NCBI GenBank assembly: GCA_903870415.1
Contig: CAIQDA010000123.1
Coordinates: forward strand, 1 to 36,646
Direction: 5' to 3'
Length of the DNA stretch: 36,646 bases
Source of the DNA: an uncultured delta proteobacterium
GTDB taxonomy: Bacteria; Myxococcota_A; Polyangia; Polyangiales; Polyangiaceae
The translations under genes were made by a program, and so were the position numbers. How positions within the stretch are numbered: the stretch's first letter is position 1; every line of letters begins with the position of its first letter. Shown here one piece after another: positions 1 to 9,583 of this stretch. The notes below the pieces were generated by a model. That model did not search any database. It was given only the letters and a program-made list of their open reading frames with translations, and had not been told where the DNA came from.

Positions 1-164
1 CGTGCGTTGCCGCATTCGCACCAGAGCCACGCCCGACCGCGCAGACCGCTGACGCTCCTCATCATTCGCATCGCCAGGGATTCGAAGCTTGGCGCGCGCG
101 GGCGCATCGCTCCCTGCGCACGGGTTTCGAGACCCGTGCTAACTCGACGCCCGAGGTTCCCACC

Positions 165-1049
165 ATGAGCGAAATTGCAGGATTCAAGACGGTTGGCGTG
201 GTCGGCGCAGGGCAAATGGGCGGAGGCATCGCCCAGGTGTGCGCGGGACACGGTCTCAAGGTTCTTCTCTCGGACGCGTCGCTCGCCCACGCGGAAAAAG
301 GCAAGGCGAAGATCGCCTCAAGCCTCGACCGCCTGGTCGCCAAGGGCAAGATGGACGCCGCGGCAAAAGACGCGCTCCTCGCGAACATCACGCCCGTCGA
401 AAGCGTCGCGGACTTTGGCTCGTGCGACATCGCCATCGAAGCGGCCACCGAGAACGTGGAGCTGAAGCTCGCCATTTTCAAGAAGCTCGACGAAGCACTT
501 CCGAAGGGCGCGTTCCTCTCGTCGAACACGTCCAGCATCTCGCTCACGAAGCTCGCCGCTCACACGGGTCGGCCCGAACTCGTCATCGGCATGCACTGGA
601 TGAACCCGCCGCCGGTGATGAAGCTAATCGAGATCGTCCGCGCCGTTCAGACGAGCGACGAGACCTGGAAGCGCACCGTCGCGCTCTCCGAAGGCCTGGG
701 AAAGACCGTGGCTTCGTCGAACGACTCGCCGGGCTTCATGGTCAACCGCATCCTCATCCCGATGCTCTGCGAGGCCATCTTCGCTCTTCAAGAAGGCGTG
801 GGTCGCGCCGAAGACATCGACACGGGCGCGAAGCTCGGACTCAATCACCCGATGGGCCCTCTCGAGCTTGCCGACCTCATCGGCCTCGACACGGTGCTCG
901 CGATCGCCGACGTGCTCCACCGCGACCTCGGCGACAGCAAGTACCGCGCGCCAACCATGCTCAAGAACTACGTCGCCGCAGGCTGGGTCGGTCGCAAGAG
1001 CGGTCGCGGCTTCTACAAGTACGACGACAAGGGCGCGAAGGTCGCCTGA
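165..1049 (+). CDS. 3-hydroxyacyl-CoA (3-hydroxybutyryl-CoA) dehydrogenase
   Basis: N-terminal Rossmann motif VGVVGAGQMGGGIAQVCA, SSNTSSISLTKLA, GMHWMNPPPVMKLIEIV, and C-terminal domain NDSPGFMVNRILIPMLCEA / GRKSGRGFYKY typical of the family. Confidence 0.95.
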   Translation: MSEIAGFKTVGVVGAGQMGGGIAQVCAGHGLKVLLSDASLAHAEKGKAKIASSLDRLVAKGKMDAAAKDALLANITPVESVADFGSCDIAIEAATENVELKLAIFKKLDEALPKGAFLSSNTSSISLTKLAAHTGRPELVIGMHWMNPPPVMKLIEIVRAVQTSDETWKRTVALSEGLGKTVASSNDSPGFMVNRILIPMLCEAIFALQEGVGRAEDIDTGAKLGLNHPMGPLELADLIGLDTVLAIADVLHRDLGDSKYRAPTMLKNYVAAGWVGRKSGRGFYKYDDKGAKVA

Positions 1050-1070
1050 GTTTTTCCAAAGGAAACCATC

Positions 1071-1862
1071 ATGAGCACGACCACCTTCGAGACCATCCGC
1101 GTCGAGACCGACGGCCCCATCGCCACCGTGAGCCTCCATCGTCCGGAGAAGCTCAACGCGCTTAACCGCACGCTCATTCTTGAGCTCACCGCGGCGTTCA
1201 CGCAGCTCATCGACGCGGGGCAATCGCGCGTGGCCATCCTCAAGGGCAGCGGCGAAAAGGCCTTCGCGGCCGGCGCCGACATCTCGGAGATGGCGAACTT
1301 GACCTCCGTCGACGCTCGCCGCTTTTCGGAAGAAGGCCACCGCCTCGGCTCCGTACTCGAAGGAGCCCCCTTCCCTGTCATCGCGGAAGTCCAGGGTTTT
1401 GCCTTGGGCGGCGGCTGTGAGCTCGCGCTCGCGTGTGACTTCATTCATGCGGGGGTCAAGGCCAAGTTCGGTCAACCCGAGGTCAACCTTGGCGTCATTC
1501 CGGGCTTCGGCGGCACGCAACGACTCGCGCGACGCGTCGGTATCGGCATGGCCCGCGAGCTCTGTTTCAGCGGCAAGATCGTCGACGCGAACGAAGCGCT
1601 TCGCATCGGCCTCGTCAACGCCGTGCACCCGCAAGAAGAGCTCTCTGCAAAGGTCATGGAACTCGCAAAGCTCATCGCCTCGAAGGGCCCGCTCGCGGTT
1701 GCCGCCGCAAAGCGTGTACTCCTCAAGGGTGAAGACCAAGCGCTCCCGACAGCCAACGCACTCGAAATCGAGGCTTTTGGCGGCCTTTTCGGCAGCGCGG
1801 ACCAGCGCGAGGGCATGAGCGCCTTCGTCGAAAAGCGCGCCGCGGCGTTCACCGGAAAGTGA
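1071..1862 (+). CDS. Enoyl-CoA hydratase/isomerase (crotonase family)
   Basis: Crotonase motifs KAFAAGADISEM, GFALGGGCELALACDFIHA, FGQPEVNLGVIPGFGGTQRLAR. Confidence 0.95.
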   Translation: MSTTTFETIRVETDGPIATVSLHRPEKLNALNRTLILELTAAFTQLIDAGQSRVAILKGSGEKAFAAGADISEMANLTSVDARRFSEEGHRLGSVLEGAPFPVIAEVQGFALGGGCELALACDFIHAGVKAKFGQPEVNLGVIPGFGGTQRLARRVGIGMARELCFSGKIVDANEALRIGLVNAVHPQEELSAKVMELAKLIASKGPLAVAAAKRVLLKGEDQALPTANALEIEAFGGLFGSADQREGMSAFVEKRAAAFTGK

Positions 1863-2866
1863 CGACGGTGTCCGGGGGTACGCTCGACTCGGTGCTCGGC
1901 CAAGCGACGGCTGTTGGCACCTTGCGTCGTGCCCTCGGGTCCGATCGCCTCCATCACGCGCTGCTCTTCGAAGGGACCGCGGGCGTAGGCAAGAGCTTCG
2001 TCGCAGAAGGCCTCGCTCAAGCGTTGCTTTGCGATGATCGCCGCGAGGGTCTTGCCTGCGGAGTATGTGTACCCTGCATCAAAGTTCTGCGACGCGACTC
2101 GAACGGACGCTCGGTCCACCCGGACTTCGCCACGGTCGCTCGCGCCATGTATGACCCCGCGACCATCGGGCGAAAGACTCAGGAAACGCAGGATATCTCC
2201 GTCGATCAGGTGCGCACGGTCGTGCTCGCACGCATTTCGCTCGGGCCTGTTCTCGGGCGCGGTCGCGTCTTTCTGGTGCGCGACGCCGACGAGCTCAGCA
2301 CCTCGGCCGCAAACGCACTTCTCAAGACGCTCGAGGAACCTCCGCCGCGGACCTACTTCGTGCTCACGACCACGCGCCCCGGCGAGCTCTTGCCCACCAT
2401 CCGCTCGCGCACGCAGCACATCCGCTTTGCGCCGCTCCCCGACGACGTGGTCACCAGGCTTCTTGTTCGCGAAGGGCACGAGCAAGCCGCCGCCGAGGCC
2501 GTGGCGCGCGACGCCCAAGGGTCGCTTTCGATTGCCCGCGACAAGCTTCGCGGAACGGCGAAAGAAGCCGTGGACACGTGGATTTCTGCAATGGAAGACG
2601 CGCTCAAGGACAAGACCTTCGCGAGCGCGTTGAAGGCGTCGGAGGCCTCGAAGGGATCGCGTGATGCGGCGGCCCTCGGTCTCGAAGCGTTCGCAGCACA
2701 CCTCGTTGACGAAGCACGCAAGAGCGTCGGCGAGCCCACGGCCCAAGCGCTTCGAGCGGCCGAGCGTTACGTGCGCGTGCAGAAGGCCCTTCGCCAACTC
2801 GATGGAAACGGCTCGCCGCAGCTCGTGATGGAGGCCCTGCTCGCGGACCTCAGGAGCACCCCGTGA
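1859..2866 (+). CDS. holB: DNA polymerase III subunit delta' (HolB-like clamp-loader subunit)
   Basis: LFEGTAGVGKSFVAEGLAQALLC, Zn-type cysteine set C-X8-C-X2-C-X2-C (CDDRREGLACGVCVPC), SANALLKTLEEPPPRTYFVLTTTRPGELLPTIRSRTQ. GTG start at 1859 overlaps the upstream stop. Confidence 0.9.
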   Translation: MTTVSGGTLDSVLGQATAVGTLRRALGSDRLHHALLFEGTAGVGKSFVAEGLAQALLCDDRREGLACGVCVPCIKVLRRDSNGRSVHPDFATVARAMYDPATIGRKTQETQDISVDQVRTVVLARISLGPVLGRGRVFLVRDADELSTSAANALLKTLEEPPPRTYFVLTTTRPGELLPTIRSRTQHIRFAPLPDDVVTRLLVREGHEQAAAEAVARDAQGSLSIARDKLRGTAKEAVDTWISAMEDALKDKTFASALKASEASKGSRDAAALGLEAFAAHLVDEARKSVGEPTAQALRAAERYVRVQKALRQLDGNGSPQLVMEALLADLRSTP

Positions 2867-3786
2867 CGCTTCCTGACCGTCATTCGCCCCGTCCCTCCGC
2901 GCCTCCTGGAACCGGGAAGCGCCGGCTACCGATGGAGTCGCAGACGCGTGAACAGCAGGATTCGAGCTGGGGAAAACGCCTCGTCCGCGTCGTCTCGGTG
3001 CGGCTTGGCGACGGCTCGCGTGGCGTGTTCGAAGCTCCGCGCGGAGTCTTCACGCCGGGAACGACCGTCACGCTCGGGGGCCCGTCAACGCCAGGCACGG
3101 GAGTCATCCTCACGCACGCGGGCATGGTCTTGGACCCGCTGCGTGTGGACGGAACGGTCACGGGATTGGCCACCGACGCCGACGTGAACCGCGAGGCGAA
3201 AGTTCGTGCGCGCGAGCATGTGGTGGCGCGCATTGGCCGCGCGGTGATGCGCGATCTCGACTTGCCCGCGAAGGTCGTGTGCGCCCGCGCCGAAGACGGC
3301 GGAAACCGTTTTTCCCTGATTGTTTGCACGGAAGATCGCATCGACTTCCGCGTCGTGCTCCGAACCCTGGGCCAACGAACGCGTGAGCGCGTGGAGCTTC
3401 GCGTCGTGGGCGATCGCGACGCCGCGAAGATCATCGGCGGCGTAGGTCCGTGCGGTCTGCAACTATGTTGCAACACGTTCCTCGAGAACTTCGCGCCCGT
3501 CGGCATGCGCATGGCGCGCGAGCAGGGTCTTGCGTTGCATCCTGAGCGCGTGAACGGCGTATGCGGACGCCTCTTGTGTTGCCTCGTTTACGAAGACGCC
3601 GCGTACCGCGCTGCCCGCGCTGCCGTGCCGCGTCTCGGCGACATGCGTGACGTCGAGGGCACGCTCGGCGAAGTCATCGGCGTTGACACGCTTGCCGGAA
3701 CGATGCGCGTTCGCATGCCCGATGGCCGCGAGCTCACGGTGCCCACGACCGGGCTCGCACCCCCTGAGACCCCGCCTGCGACGTAG
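2863..3786 (+). CDS. PSP1/RicT (YaaT)-like iron-sulfur regulatory complex subunit
   Basis: Cys-rich core GGVGPCGLQLCCNTFLENFAPVGMRMAREQGLALHPERVNGVCGRLLCCLVYED matches the PSP1/YaaT signature. GTG start overlaps the holB stop. The holB-yaaT adjacency is conserved in other bacteria. Confidence 0.88.
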   Translation: MTLPDRHSPRPSAPPGTGKRRLPMESQTREQQDSSWGKRLVRVVSVRLGDGSRGVFEAPRGVFTPGTTVTLGGPSTPGTGVILTHAGMVLDPLRVDGTVTGLATDADVNREAKVRAREHVVARIGRAVMRDLDLPAKVVCARAEDGGNRFSLIVCTEDRIDFRVVLRTLGQRTRERVELRVVGDRDAAKIIGGVGPCGLQLCCNTFLENFAPVGMRMAREQGLALHPERVNGVCGRLLCCLVYEDAAYRAARAAVPRLGDMRDVEGTLGEVIGVDTLAGTMRVRMPDGRELTVPTTGLAPPETPPAT

Positions 3787-3846
3787 CCGCATGCTCGTGC
3801 GAGGGGTGTCGTTCCTCTAACAGGCGGCGACACACGTGCCGCGCAA

Positions 3847-4482
3847 TCAGGACGGACGCAGCCCAAGGCGTTCGAACGGCGCTTCCCACGGCTCACCGCC
3901 TGCGGGCAAGAGCGCCGAGATCAACGCGACCGCTTCGCAATGCGCCCGAACCGCCACGAGACGTGACGCGTCGATGCCGCCAATGGCCACGAGCGGAATC
4001 GACGCCGCTCGTGCCATCGCATGCGCATGACGCAGCCCCTCGACGCCCACCGCAGGTGACGCATCGAGCTTCGAACGCGTGGAAAAAACCGGGCCGTAGG
4101 CCACGTACGGGGGCGCCTCGAGGAGCGCAAGGGCGAGCTCTTCGCGCGTATGCGTCGACAGCCCAAAACGCGCGCGCGGAGCAATCCGAGACGCGTCGGC
4201 GGGCCGCGCATCGCCCTGCCCCAGATGAATGAACGTCGCACCGACATCGATGGCAAGCGCGACCCTGTCGTTGACAACGAAGGACGTCTCGGACCCCTTG
4301 CAGAGTGCATTCATTGCCATGGCGATGGCGAGGTGTGTCGCGTCGGTGCCCGGCTTCGCACGAAGCTGAATCCACTTGGGTGCATAACGCATGCATCGCT
4401 CCGCATGCGCGCGCGGGTCGAGGCCAACGGAAGCGCACGCCTCAACGTCGACGATCGGATAAAACCAGCTGTTCTCGCTCAT
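3847..4482 (-). CDS. Thiamine-phosphate synthase-like protein (ThiE/TenI superfamily)
   Basis: WIQLRAKPG, VNDRVALAIDVGATFIHLGQGD, YGPVFSTRSKLDASPAVGVEGL, IPLVAIGGID. Start taken at internal ATG (MSENSWFYPIVD); the ORF-track start at 4587 is probably too long. Confidence 0.82.
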   Translation of the reverse strand: MSENSWFYPIVDVEACASVGLDPRAHAERCMRYAPKWIQLRAKPGTDATHLAIAMAMNALCKGSETSFVVNDRVALAIDVGATFIHLGQGDARPADASRIAPRARFGLSTHTREELALALLEAPPYVAYGPVFSTRSKLDASPAVGVEGLRHAHAMARAASIPLVAIGGIDASRLVAVRAHCEAVALISALLPAGGEPWEAPFERLGLRPS

Positions 4483-5633
4483 CTCTCGCCATTCCCGAGT
4501 CGTGCGATGGAGACTTCGCCGTCGACGCGCCCCGGCTCGGGCCACGGGTTCATGGACAACACCGACCCGCGTTCGGCGGCGACCCAAGCGTCGCGTGACG
4601 GCCCTCGGTGCCGATCGAGGCGTTCAAACTCCGACAGCGTCCCGCGAGCGGCGTCGCCTCCATCGTGGCAGATCGAGAGACCTCGCTTTCCCTTCGCATC
4701 GCGCGGCGGCGCCACCACGCGTCCGCGGGCGCTCGTCACGGGCAACGACGCGCGGGAGACGATCAGATACGAAAATGTCAGGCCCTCGTAGTGAAGGCCC
4801 GCGGCGCGCGCGATGGGAATGAGGGCTGAAGGCAGGGAAATCGCTCGGTCTTCGTGGCACCAGTCCCCTTCATCCACGAGAAGCGGGCAGGCTTTCAGGT
4901 GCGTGCAAGGTGCAACGATCGAAAAGCCTCCGGCGATCAGGCGTGCACGCTGGGCCTGAAGCGCCCTCGCCGTGCTCTTGAGCGCGGGCTCGATGATCAC
5001 GAGATGGCCGTCGGGAGCGAGGCCTCGTGTCCAGCGGTGCAAAAGGGCCGCGAGGCGATCGGCGCGAAGGTTCAGCTCGGTTCCCCGTTCGAGTTCGCAG
5101 AGCACGTTCGATGCGAGCACGAGGTCGACGTCGCCCTGGGGCGAGAACGCGCTGAGCGGCTCCGAGAGAAAGCGCGCTGCCGCCGAAACCTCAGGGAAAA
5201 GACGCACGAGAAGCTTCTCGGCGATGGCCATTGCGGCCCGGTCGTCGTCGATGAGTGTAAGCGCGAGCGTCACGTCGGGACGCAGGTCGCGAACGGCCAT
5301 CGCAAGCCCAAGGGCGCTGGCTCCGAGCCCCGCGCCCACGTCAACCGCGCGAACGCGTGCACCTTGCACAAGCCGCGGCATGAGATCCCGCGCGGCCTCG
5401 TAGGCCTTGCCCACGTCGCGCGGCAAAAAGAAGTGAAGCCGCGCGGAGAGCGCGTCGGGCAAGGCAGTCGACGGGCGTCGCGCTCGCTCATCGCGACCGA
5501 GCGCATTGTACGCCGCCGAGACCTCTTGAATTGCGCCGACGAGCGCCCGCGAAGGCTCTCGAACAAGGAGCTTTTCCTCGCGCGCGACCTGGTCAACGGC
5601 GGAAAGAAACGGAACGTCGATGAGCGTTCGCAC
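4479..5633 (-). CDS. Rsm22-like (small ribosomal subunit/METTL17 family) SAM-dependent methyltransferase
   Basis: SAM-binding VRAVDVGAGLGASALGLAMAV; GHLVIIEPALKSTARALQAQRARLI; cysteine cluster CTHLKACPLLVDEGDWCHEDR and downstream KRGLSICHDGG. Likely GTG start at 5633, just after the stop of the upstream gene. Confidence 0.72.
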   Translation of the reverse strand: MRTLIDVPFLSAVDQVAREEKLLVREPSRALVGAIQEVSAAYNALGRDERARRPSTALPDALSARLHFFLPRDVGKAYEAARDLMPRLVQGARVRAVDVGAGLGASALGLAMAVRDLRPDVTLALTLIDDDRAAMAIAEKLLVRLFPEVSAAARFLSEPLSAFSPQGDVDLVLASNVLCELERGTELNLRADRLAALLHRWTRGLAPDGHLVIIEPALKSTARALQAQRARLIAGGFSIVAPCTHLKACPLLVDEGDWCHEDRAISLPSALIPIARAAGLHYEGLTFSYLIVSRASLPVTSARGRVVAPPRDAKGKRGLSICHDGGDAARGTLSEFERLDRHRGPSRDAWVAAERGSVLSMNPWPEPGRVDGEVSIARLGNGER

Positions 5634-5634
5634 G

Positions 5635-7071
5635 TCAGTCGACGAGGGGTCGCTCGGCCAACATGATGAGCCTCGGCGCATCGCCTCCGAAGAACGCACC
5701 AGGCGTCGCCACGTGTCCGCTCACCTCGACCACGCGGAACCCCGCGCGCTCAAGCATGGCCCGAAGTTCGTGCGACGAGAAAAGCCGCAGCGAATAGTCG
5801 TATTCGCGTGAGCGACCTTCTTCGAAGAGCACCGTGCGATGCACCACAAGGCGACTCGTGGCCTCATCGACGTGCGCATCGTCCATGCAGATGCAGCGAT
5901 CGCCTTGAAACCAAACGAGCGACGGCAACCGCGGCACGGCGTAGTCACGGTTCAGCAGATCGATGAGGATTTGCCCACGTGGTCGGAGCGCCCGATGCAC
6001 TTTCGTCAGCACCGATTCGTTCGCCGCGTCGTCGAAAAACCCGAAGCCGTTGTCCCAAATAATCGCGCCGTCGTATGCGGCGTTCTCGGCGAGATCACGC
6101 ATGTCGAGTTGCTGAAATTGCACGCGTTGGTTCGCGCTCTGGGCGTGTGCCGACGCGCGAGCAAGAAGCGGCAAGCTCGTGTCGATGCCGACCACCTCGA
6201 AGCCACGCGCCGCAAGCAACGCCGCGTGAGCGCCGTCGCCACACGCCAGGTCGAGCACGCGGGCCCCCGAAGCGAGATTGAGACGCTGCTCGATGAATCG
6301 CACGTCCGCCGCCACTTGTTGCGCGGTCCGCGGCGGCGAGAAACGCAGGTAATCATCTTGGAAAAGCGCCTCCCACCAAGGTCGAGCTTGCGGAGGCATC
6401 GAGTCGACGCCCAAGCGCGAGCGGCCACGACTGTTGGCATTGCCCGTCGCCGGCGGCGTACGAACCGGCGTCTTCGCGCTTGCGTGAGACCCGGGACCAT
6501 GGGCGCCCGGCGGAGGCGCAAGGCCCACGGGGATGGCTCCTGGCGTCGGCATTGAAAGCGTTGCCGCGGGTTGCGTCGGCGTATCGTCGAAGTCGCCGCC
6601 CACGTCATCAAGCTCTCCGCCGACGTCGTCGAGGTCGAGAACCGAAGGCGCGTCCATCGGAGGCATGGCGAGGGGTCGAACGGCCACTGCAGGGACGTCA
6701 TCAGGCGGAGGCCCCGCTTCAAACGGGTCGACCAACGTCGGTTGCCGCGTGCGCGCAGAGTTGGGAGCCGCGTCGACCAGAATGTCCTCAAGGCTCAGGT
6801 CCGATGGCGCAGCACGCCCCGCCGCAGGCGTCATTTCAAAAGCGTCCGGCGACGTTTTCACACGAAAAGAAGCTGCGAGTCCGCCGCGATCGCTCGCGGG
6901 AACGTCGTCGAGGGACTCCGCGCGCGCTAGGATGGGCGGAGTCAGCGGGCGCGAGACGGCGTCTTCGGGAATGCGAAGGGCCGAGATGCGACGACGCGAC
7001 GTCGATGGCACCGACTCGAGCTCCGCATCTGCGGGGCGACTGCTGCGAGGTCCGGTCGGTTCGTCGGGCAT
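5635..7071 (-). CDS. Class I SAM-dependent methyltransferase with long low-complexity N-terminal extension
   Basis: ARVLDLACGDGAHAALLAARGFEVVGIDTSLPLLARA and PRGQILIDLLNRDY. N-terminal ~230 aa are Pro/Asp/Ala-rich with LDDVGGELDDVGGDFDD repeats. Start at MPDEPTGP chosen by inspection. Confidence 0.8.
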   Translation of the reverse strand: MPDEPTGPRSSRPADAELESVPSTSRRRISALRIPEDAVSRPLTPPILARAESLDDVPASDRGGLAASFRVKTSPDAFEMTPAAGRAAPSDLSLEDILVDAAPNSARTRQPTLVDPFEAGPPPDDVPAVAVRPLAMPPMDAPSVLDLDDVGGELDDVGGDFDDTPTQPAATLSMPTPGAIPVGLAPPPGAHGPGSHASAKTPVRTPPATGNANSRGRSRLGVDSMPPQARPWWEALFQDDYLRFSPPRTAQQVAADVRFIEQRLNLASGARVLDLACGDGAHAALLAARGFEVVGIDTSLPLLARASAHAQSANQRVQFQQLDMRDLAENAAYDGAIIWDNGFGFFDDAANESVLTKVHRALRPRGQILIDLLNRDYAVPRLPSLVWFQGDRCICMDDAHVDEATSRLVVHRTVLFEEGRSREYDYSLRLFSSHELRAMLERAGFRVVEVSGHVATPGAFFGGDAPRLIMLAERPLVD

Positions 7072-7137
7072 GGTGAAATCAGTTGCGTTGCCGGAGGGCA
7101 GACGAGAATGCGAGTGTCCCGTTGTGACAGGCAAGCG

Positions 7138-7995
7138 TCAAGGTTTGGTGACGCCGCGGGCCGCGATCGCTTCGCCCATGCGGACTTTTTGGCCACCGCT
7201 CAAGCTGTCGAAGCCGCTGACGGCGCCCTTTTCGGTGAAGAGGACCACCGTCGAGCCCAAGTGAAAGATGCCGAGTTCGTCGCCGCGCTCAAACGCTTGC
7301 GGCGTCGCAAAGCGCTGATCGCCGACCGGAACGTCCGCGGCGTCGATCCCCGTGGCGGTGATGCGTCCGACAACGAGCGCGGCAACCATGACGAGGGCCA
7401 CGTGACCAAAGCCCGCTTCCGTGGCGTCGAGATGAAACACGACGCGACGGTTCACGGCGAAGAGTTTCGGCACGTGGGTGAGCCCCATCTCGTTGACCGG
7501 GTAGAGCTCGCCGGCCAGAGAAACCACCCGCGAAAGCTTCGCGGTGCAGGGCACGTGAACCCGATGGTAGTCCCGCGGCGAAAGGTAAATGACGACGCCT
7601 TCGCCGCCCACGTAGCGCGCGGCATCCGCTTCGGACCCGAGAAGTTCGGCGACGCTCACGTCGGAACCCTTCACGCGCCACGTACCCTCATCGTCCACGG
7701 TGCGCGACACTTCAACGCGGCCGTCGCAGGGGCTCACAAACGTCGACTCGTCACCATCCAGCGGGCGCGCACCTGGCTCGAGCGAACGCGTGAAGAATGC
7801 ATCGAATGAGCCCCATCGCGAGGGAACGACGCAACCGGTGAGGTCCACGTCGTAGGCCTTCGAATACAGTCCAACCGCGAGTCGCTCGACCGCCTCGGGA
7901 ACCGAAGCATCGGTGAGCTTGCCCACGAGGCGAGTGATGCGCTCGCGCGGCATACGCTGGATGATTTCGAAAGCGGCGTTCCGCGGAGCAGTCAT
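7138..7995 (-). CDS. psd: Phosphatidylserine decarboxylase
   Basis: FVSPCDGRVE, YLSPRDYHRVHVPCTA, GELYPVNE, and the self-cleavage motif LGST in GIFHLGSTVVLFTEKG. Confidence 0.94.
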   Translation of the reverse strand: MTAPRNAAFEIIQRMPRERITRLVGKLTDASVPEAVERLAVGLYSKAYDVDLTGCVVPSRWGSFDAFFTRSLEPGARPLDGDESTFVSPCDGRVEVSRTVDDEGTWRVKGSDVSVAELLGSEADAARYVGGEGVVIYLSPRDYHRVHVPCTAKLSRVVSLAGELYPVNEMGLTHVPKLFAVNRRVVFHLDATEAGFGHVALVMVAALVVGRITATGIDAADVPVGDQRFATPQAFERGDELGIFHLGSTVVLFTEKGAVSGFDSLSGGQKVRMGEAIAARGVTKP

Positions 7996-8086
7996 AGGAG
8001 GCTCGCTAGCAAGGGGAACCCGTGCTGTCAGGCTTCACGAGACGCCCGCGCTGACGTTCTCTCGACGTCGTCGCTACACACTGCCG

Positions 8087-9583
8087 TCACTCGACCCCTG
8101 GTTGCATGCGCTGACGGGCTGCATCGCACAACGCGGCTTCGCGCCCGGTTCGCCCATCCTCGCAAACGGCTTCAGGCCCGTACGGCTCTCGGGACACTGC
8201 TTTTTCCCTGTCTTTCGCGCCAGCAGAGCCATCGCCTCGCCCTTCGTCGCGACGCGCACGCAAGCGGTACCAAGCACCACGCGGATCGGTCGCCGGAGCC
8301 GCCCCAAAAAGAAGCGCATCGAGAGCCACGTCATCGTGACGCTGATCATGCGCCAGCGCGTGAAGCGTAAACCACCCGCCTTCGCGCTCAACCGATCGCC
8401 GAGCCACATCGCCGACGCGCGCAAGCTCTTTCATCGCGGCTTCCCCGTGCGCACGCTCGACGAGGAGACGCCCAATGCGCATGCGCCGCGGTACGTCGCG
8501 ATCGATTTCAGGAACCGATGGCGTCGCGTTCGACATGGTTTTTCCCTCACGGCGAACCGATGCGAGCCACGCCGCTTGCCAGGTTCCGAAGCTCTTTCCT
8601 GTGGCCTCAAGGAGCACGTCGGACGATCGACTTCCGGCAAGCGCGCGCAAGTACGCGGGCCACCGTTGAGGACCGAGGTCCGAGCGCAGGTACCGCACGA
8701 AGCTCGTCGCAGACGCGAACGCAATGGCTGCCGATCGCGCACTCGGAAGCATCGCAACGCTCGGCCCGAGTTTGTCGAGCGGTAGCAGTTCGCCCTTGGC
8801 ATCGGCCTCGAGAACAAGCGCTTCTGGCGGCGGCTGCTCGTCGAACGGTTCACGCTCTCGCCAGTGCGTTTCCATGTCTTTTGCCACGCCCTCTTGAAGC
8901 CAGAGCGGCGCGTGGTCCGAGGTGACCGCCGTGAGCGCGAGGTGCGCAAGCTCGTGGACGATGGTGTCCCGCCACGGAAATCCGCCCTCGGTTGCGCGGG
9001 GCGAAAGCATCGTCACGCGGCCCCATTTTGCGATCGCAAGAGTGCCCGTCGTGCGCGCCGATTCGTAAGGAAGGCCCGTGGCCTCCGCAAGCGTCTGCTG
9101 ATCGCGAACGAGCACAACGTACGTCGGAGAGGACCATGTGTAGCCGAGCGACTCGCCCGTCACGCGGCGCGCGGCAACAACGGTATCGGCCAGCCATGGA
9201 AGGAGCGCGACATCGCCGCCGTGCTGAAATTGAACGCGCAACGCGCCATCGTCCGTCGTCCGCTCAACGGCACCTTCCGTCGCGTGAAGCAGACCGAACG
9301 CGATGGACCGAAGCTCTCGCCCGTCTTCTGAACCGGCCTCGGCGCCCGCGGCGTCAAGGAGGCTCAGTGCCACTTTCGGCTGTCCGCGATGCACGGCGAT
9401 ACGTGCAATCTGCACCATGATGCGCGGGCCGCTCTTGCCCGCATCGCGAATGACTCGTTCAGCCCCCTGCGTGTCGAGGCGCGCGAGCCACTCATCGACG
9501 ATACCGGGCGCCCGTTGCGCATGACCGAGCGCCGTCGCAAGGAACAGCGACGCGCCAACCTGAAGATTGCGGCGCTTTCTCAT
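8087..9583 (-). CDS. Secreted peptidase-MA-like (gluzincin) metalloprotease
   Basis: Signal-peptide-like N-terminus MRKRRNLQVGASLFLATALGHAQ; zinc motif WRDTIVHELAHLALTAVTSDHAPLWLQEGVAKDME (HExxH plus downstream Glu). Confidence 0.75.
   Translation of the reverse strand: MRKRRNLQVGASLFLATALGHAQRAPGIVDEWLARLDTQGAERVIRDAGKSGPRIMVQIARIAVHRGQPKVALSLLDAAGAEAGSEDGRELRSIAFGLLHATEGAVERTTDDGALRVQFQHGGDVALLPWLADTVVAARRVTGESLGYTWSSPTYVVLVRDQQTLAEATGLPYESARTTGTLAIAKWGRVTMLSPRATEGGFPWRDTIVHELAHLALTAVTSDHAPLWLQEGVAKDMETHWREREPFDEQPPPEALVLEADAKGELLPLDKLGPSVAMLPSARSAAIAFASATSFVRYLRSDLGPQRWPAYLRALAGSRSSDVLLEATGKSFGTWQAAWLASVRREGKTMSNATPSVPEIDRDVPRRMRIGRLLVERAHGEAAMKELARVGDVARRSVEREGGWFTLHALAHDQRHDDVALDALLFGAAPATDPRGAWYRLRARRDEGRGDGSAGAKDREKAVSREPYGPEAVCEDGRTGREAALCDAARQRMQPGVE

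Noticed and set aside
1-164. Possible tail of an upstream gene at the window edge
   Set aside because: Open frames exist but the sequence is too short and lacks a recognisable motif.
624-1739. 371-aa minus-strand ORF antisense to the dehydrogenase/crotonase genes
   Set aside because: Fully antisense to two well-supported genes; Arg/Glu/Ala/His-rich composition typical of shadow frames in high-GC DNA.
1472-2797. 441-aa minus-strand ORF
   Set aside because: Antisense to crotonase and holB; no recognisable motif.
3787-3846. Possible bidirectional terminator between convergent ricT-like and thiE-like genes
   Set aside because: Only short imperfect complementarity (gagg...cctc) with no T-tract.
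4483-4587. Extended thiE-like start
   Set aside because: The extension overlaps the Rsm22-like gene extensively and does not resemble ThiE; the internal ATG overlapping the upstream stop fits better.
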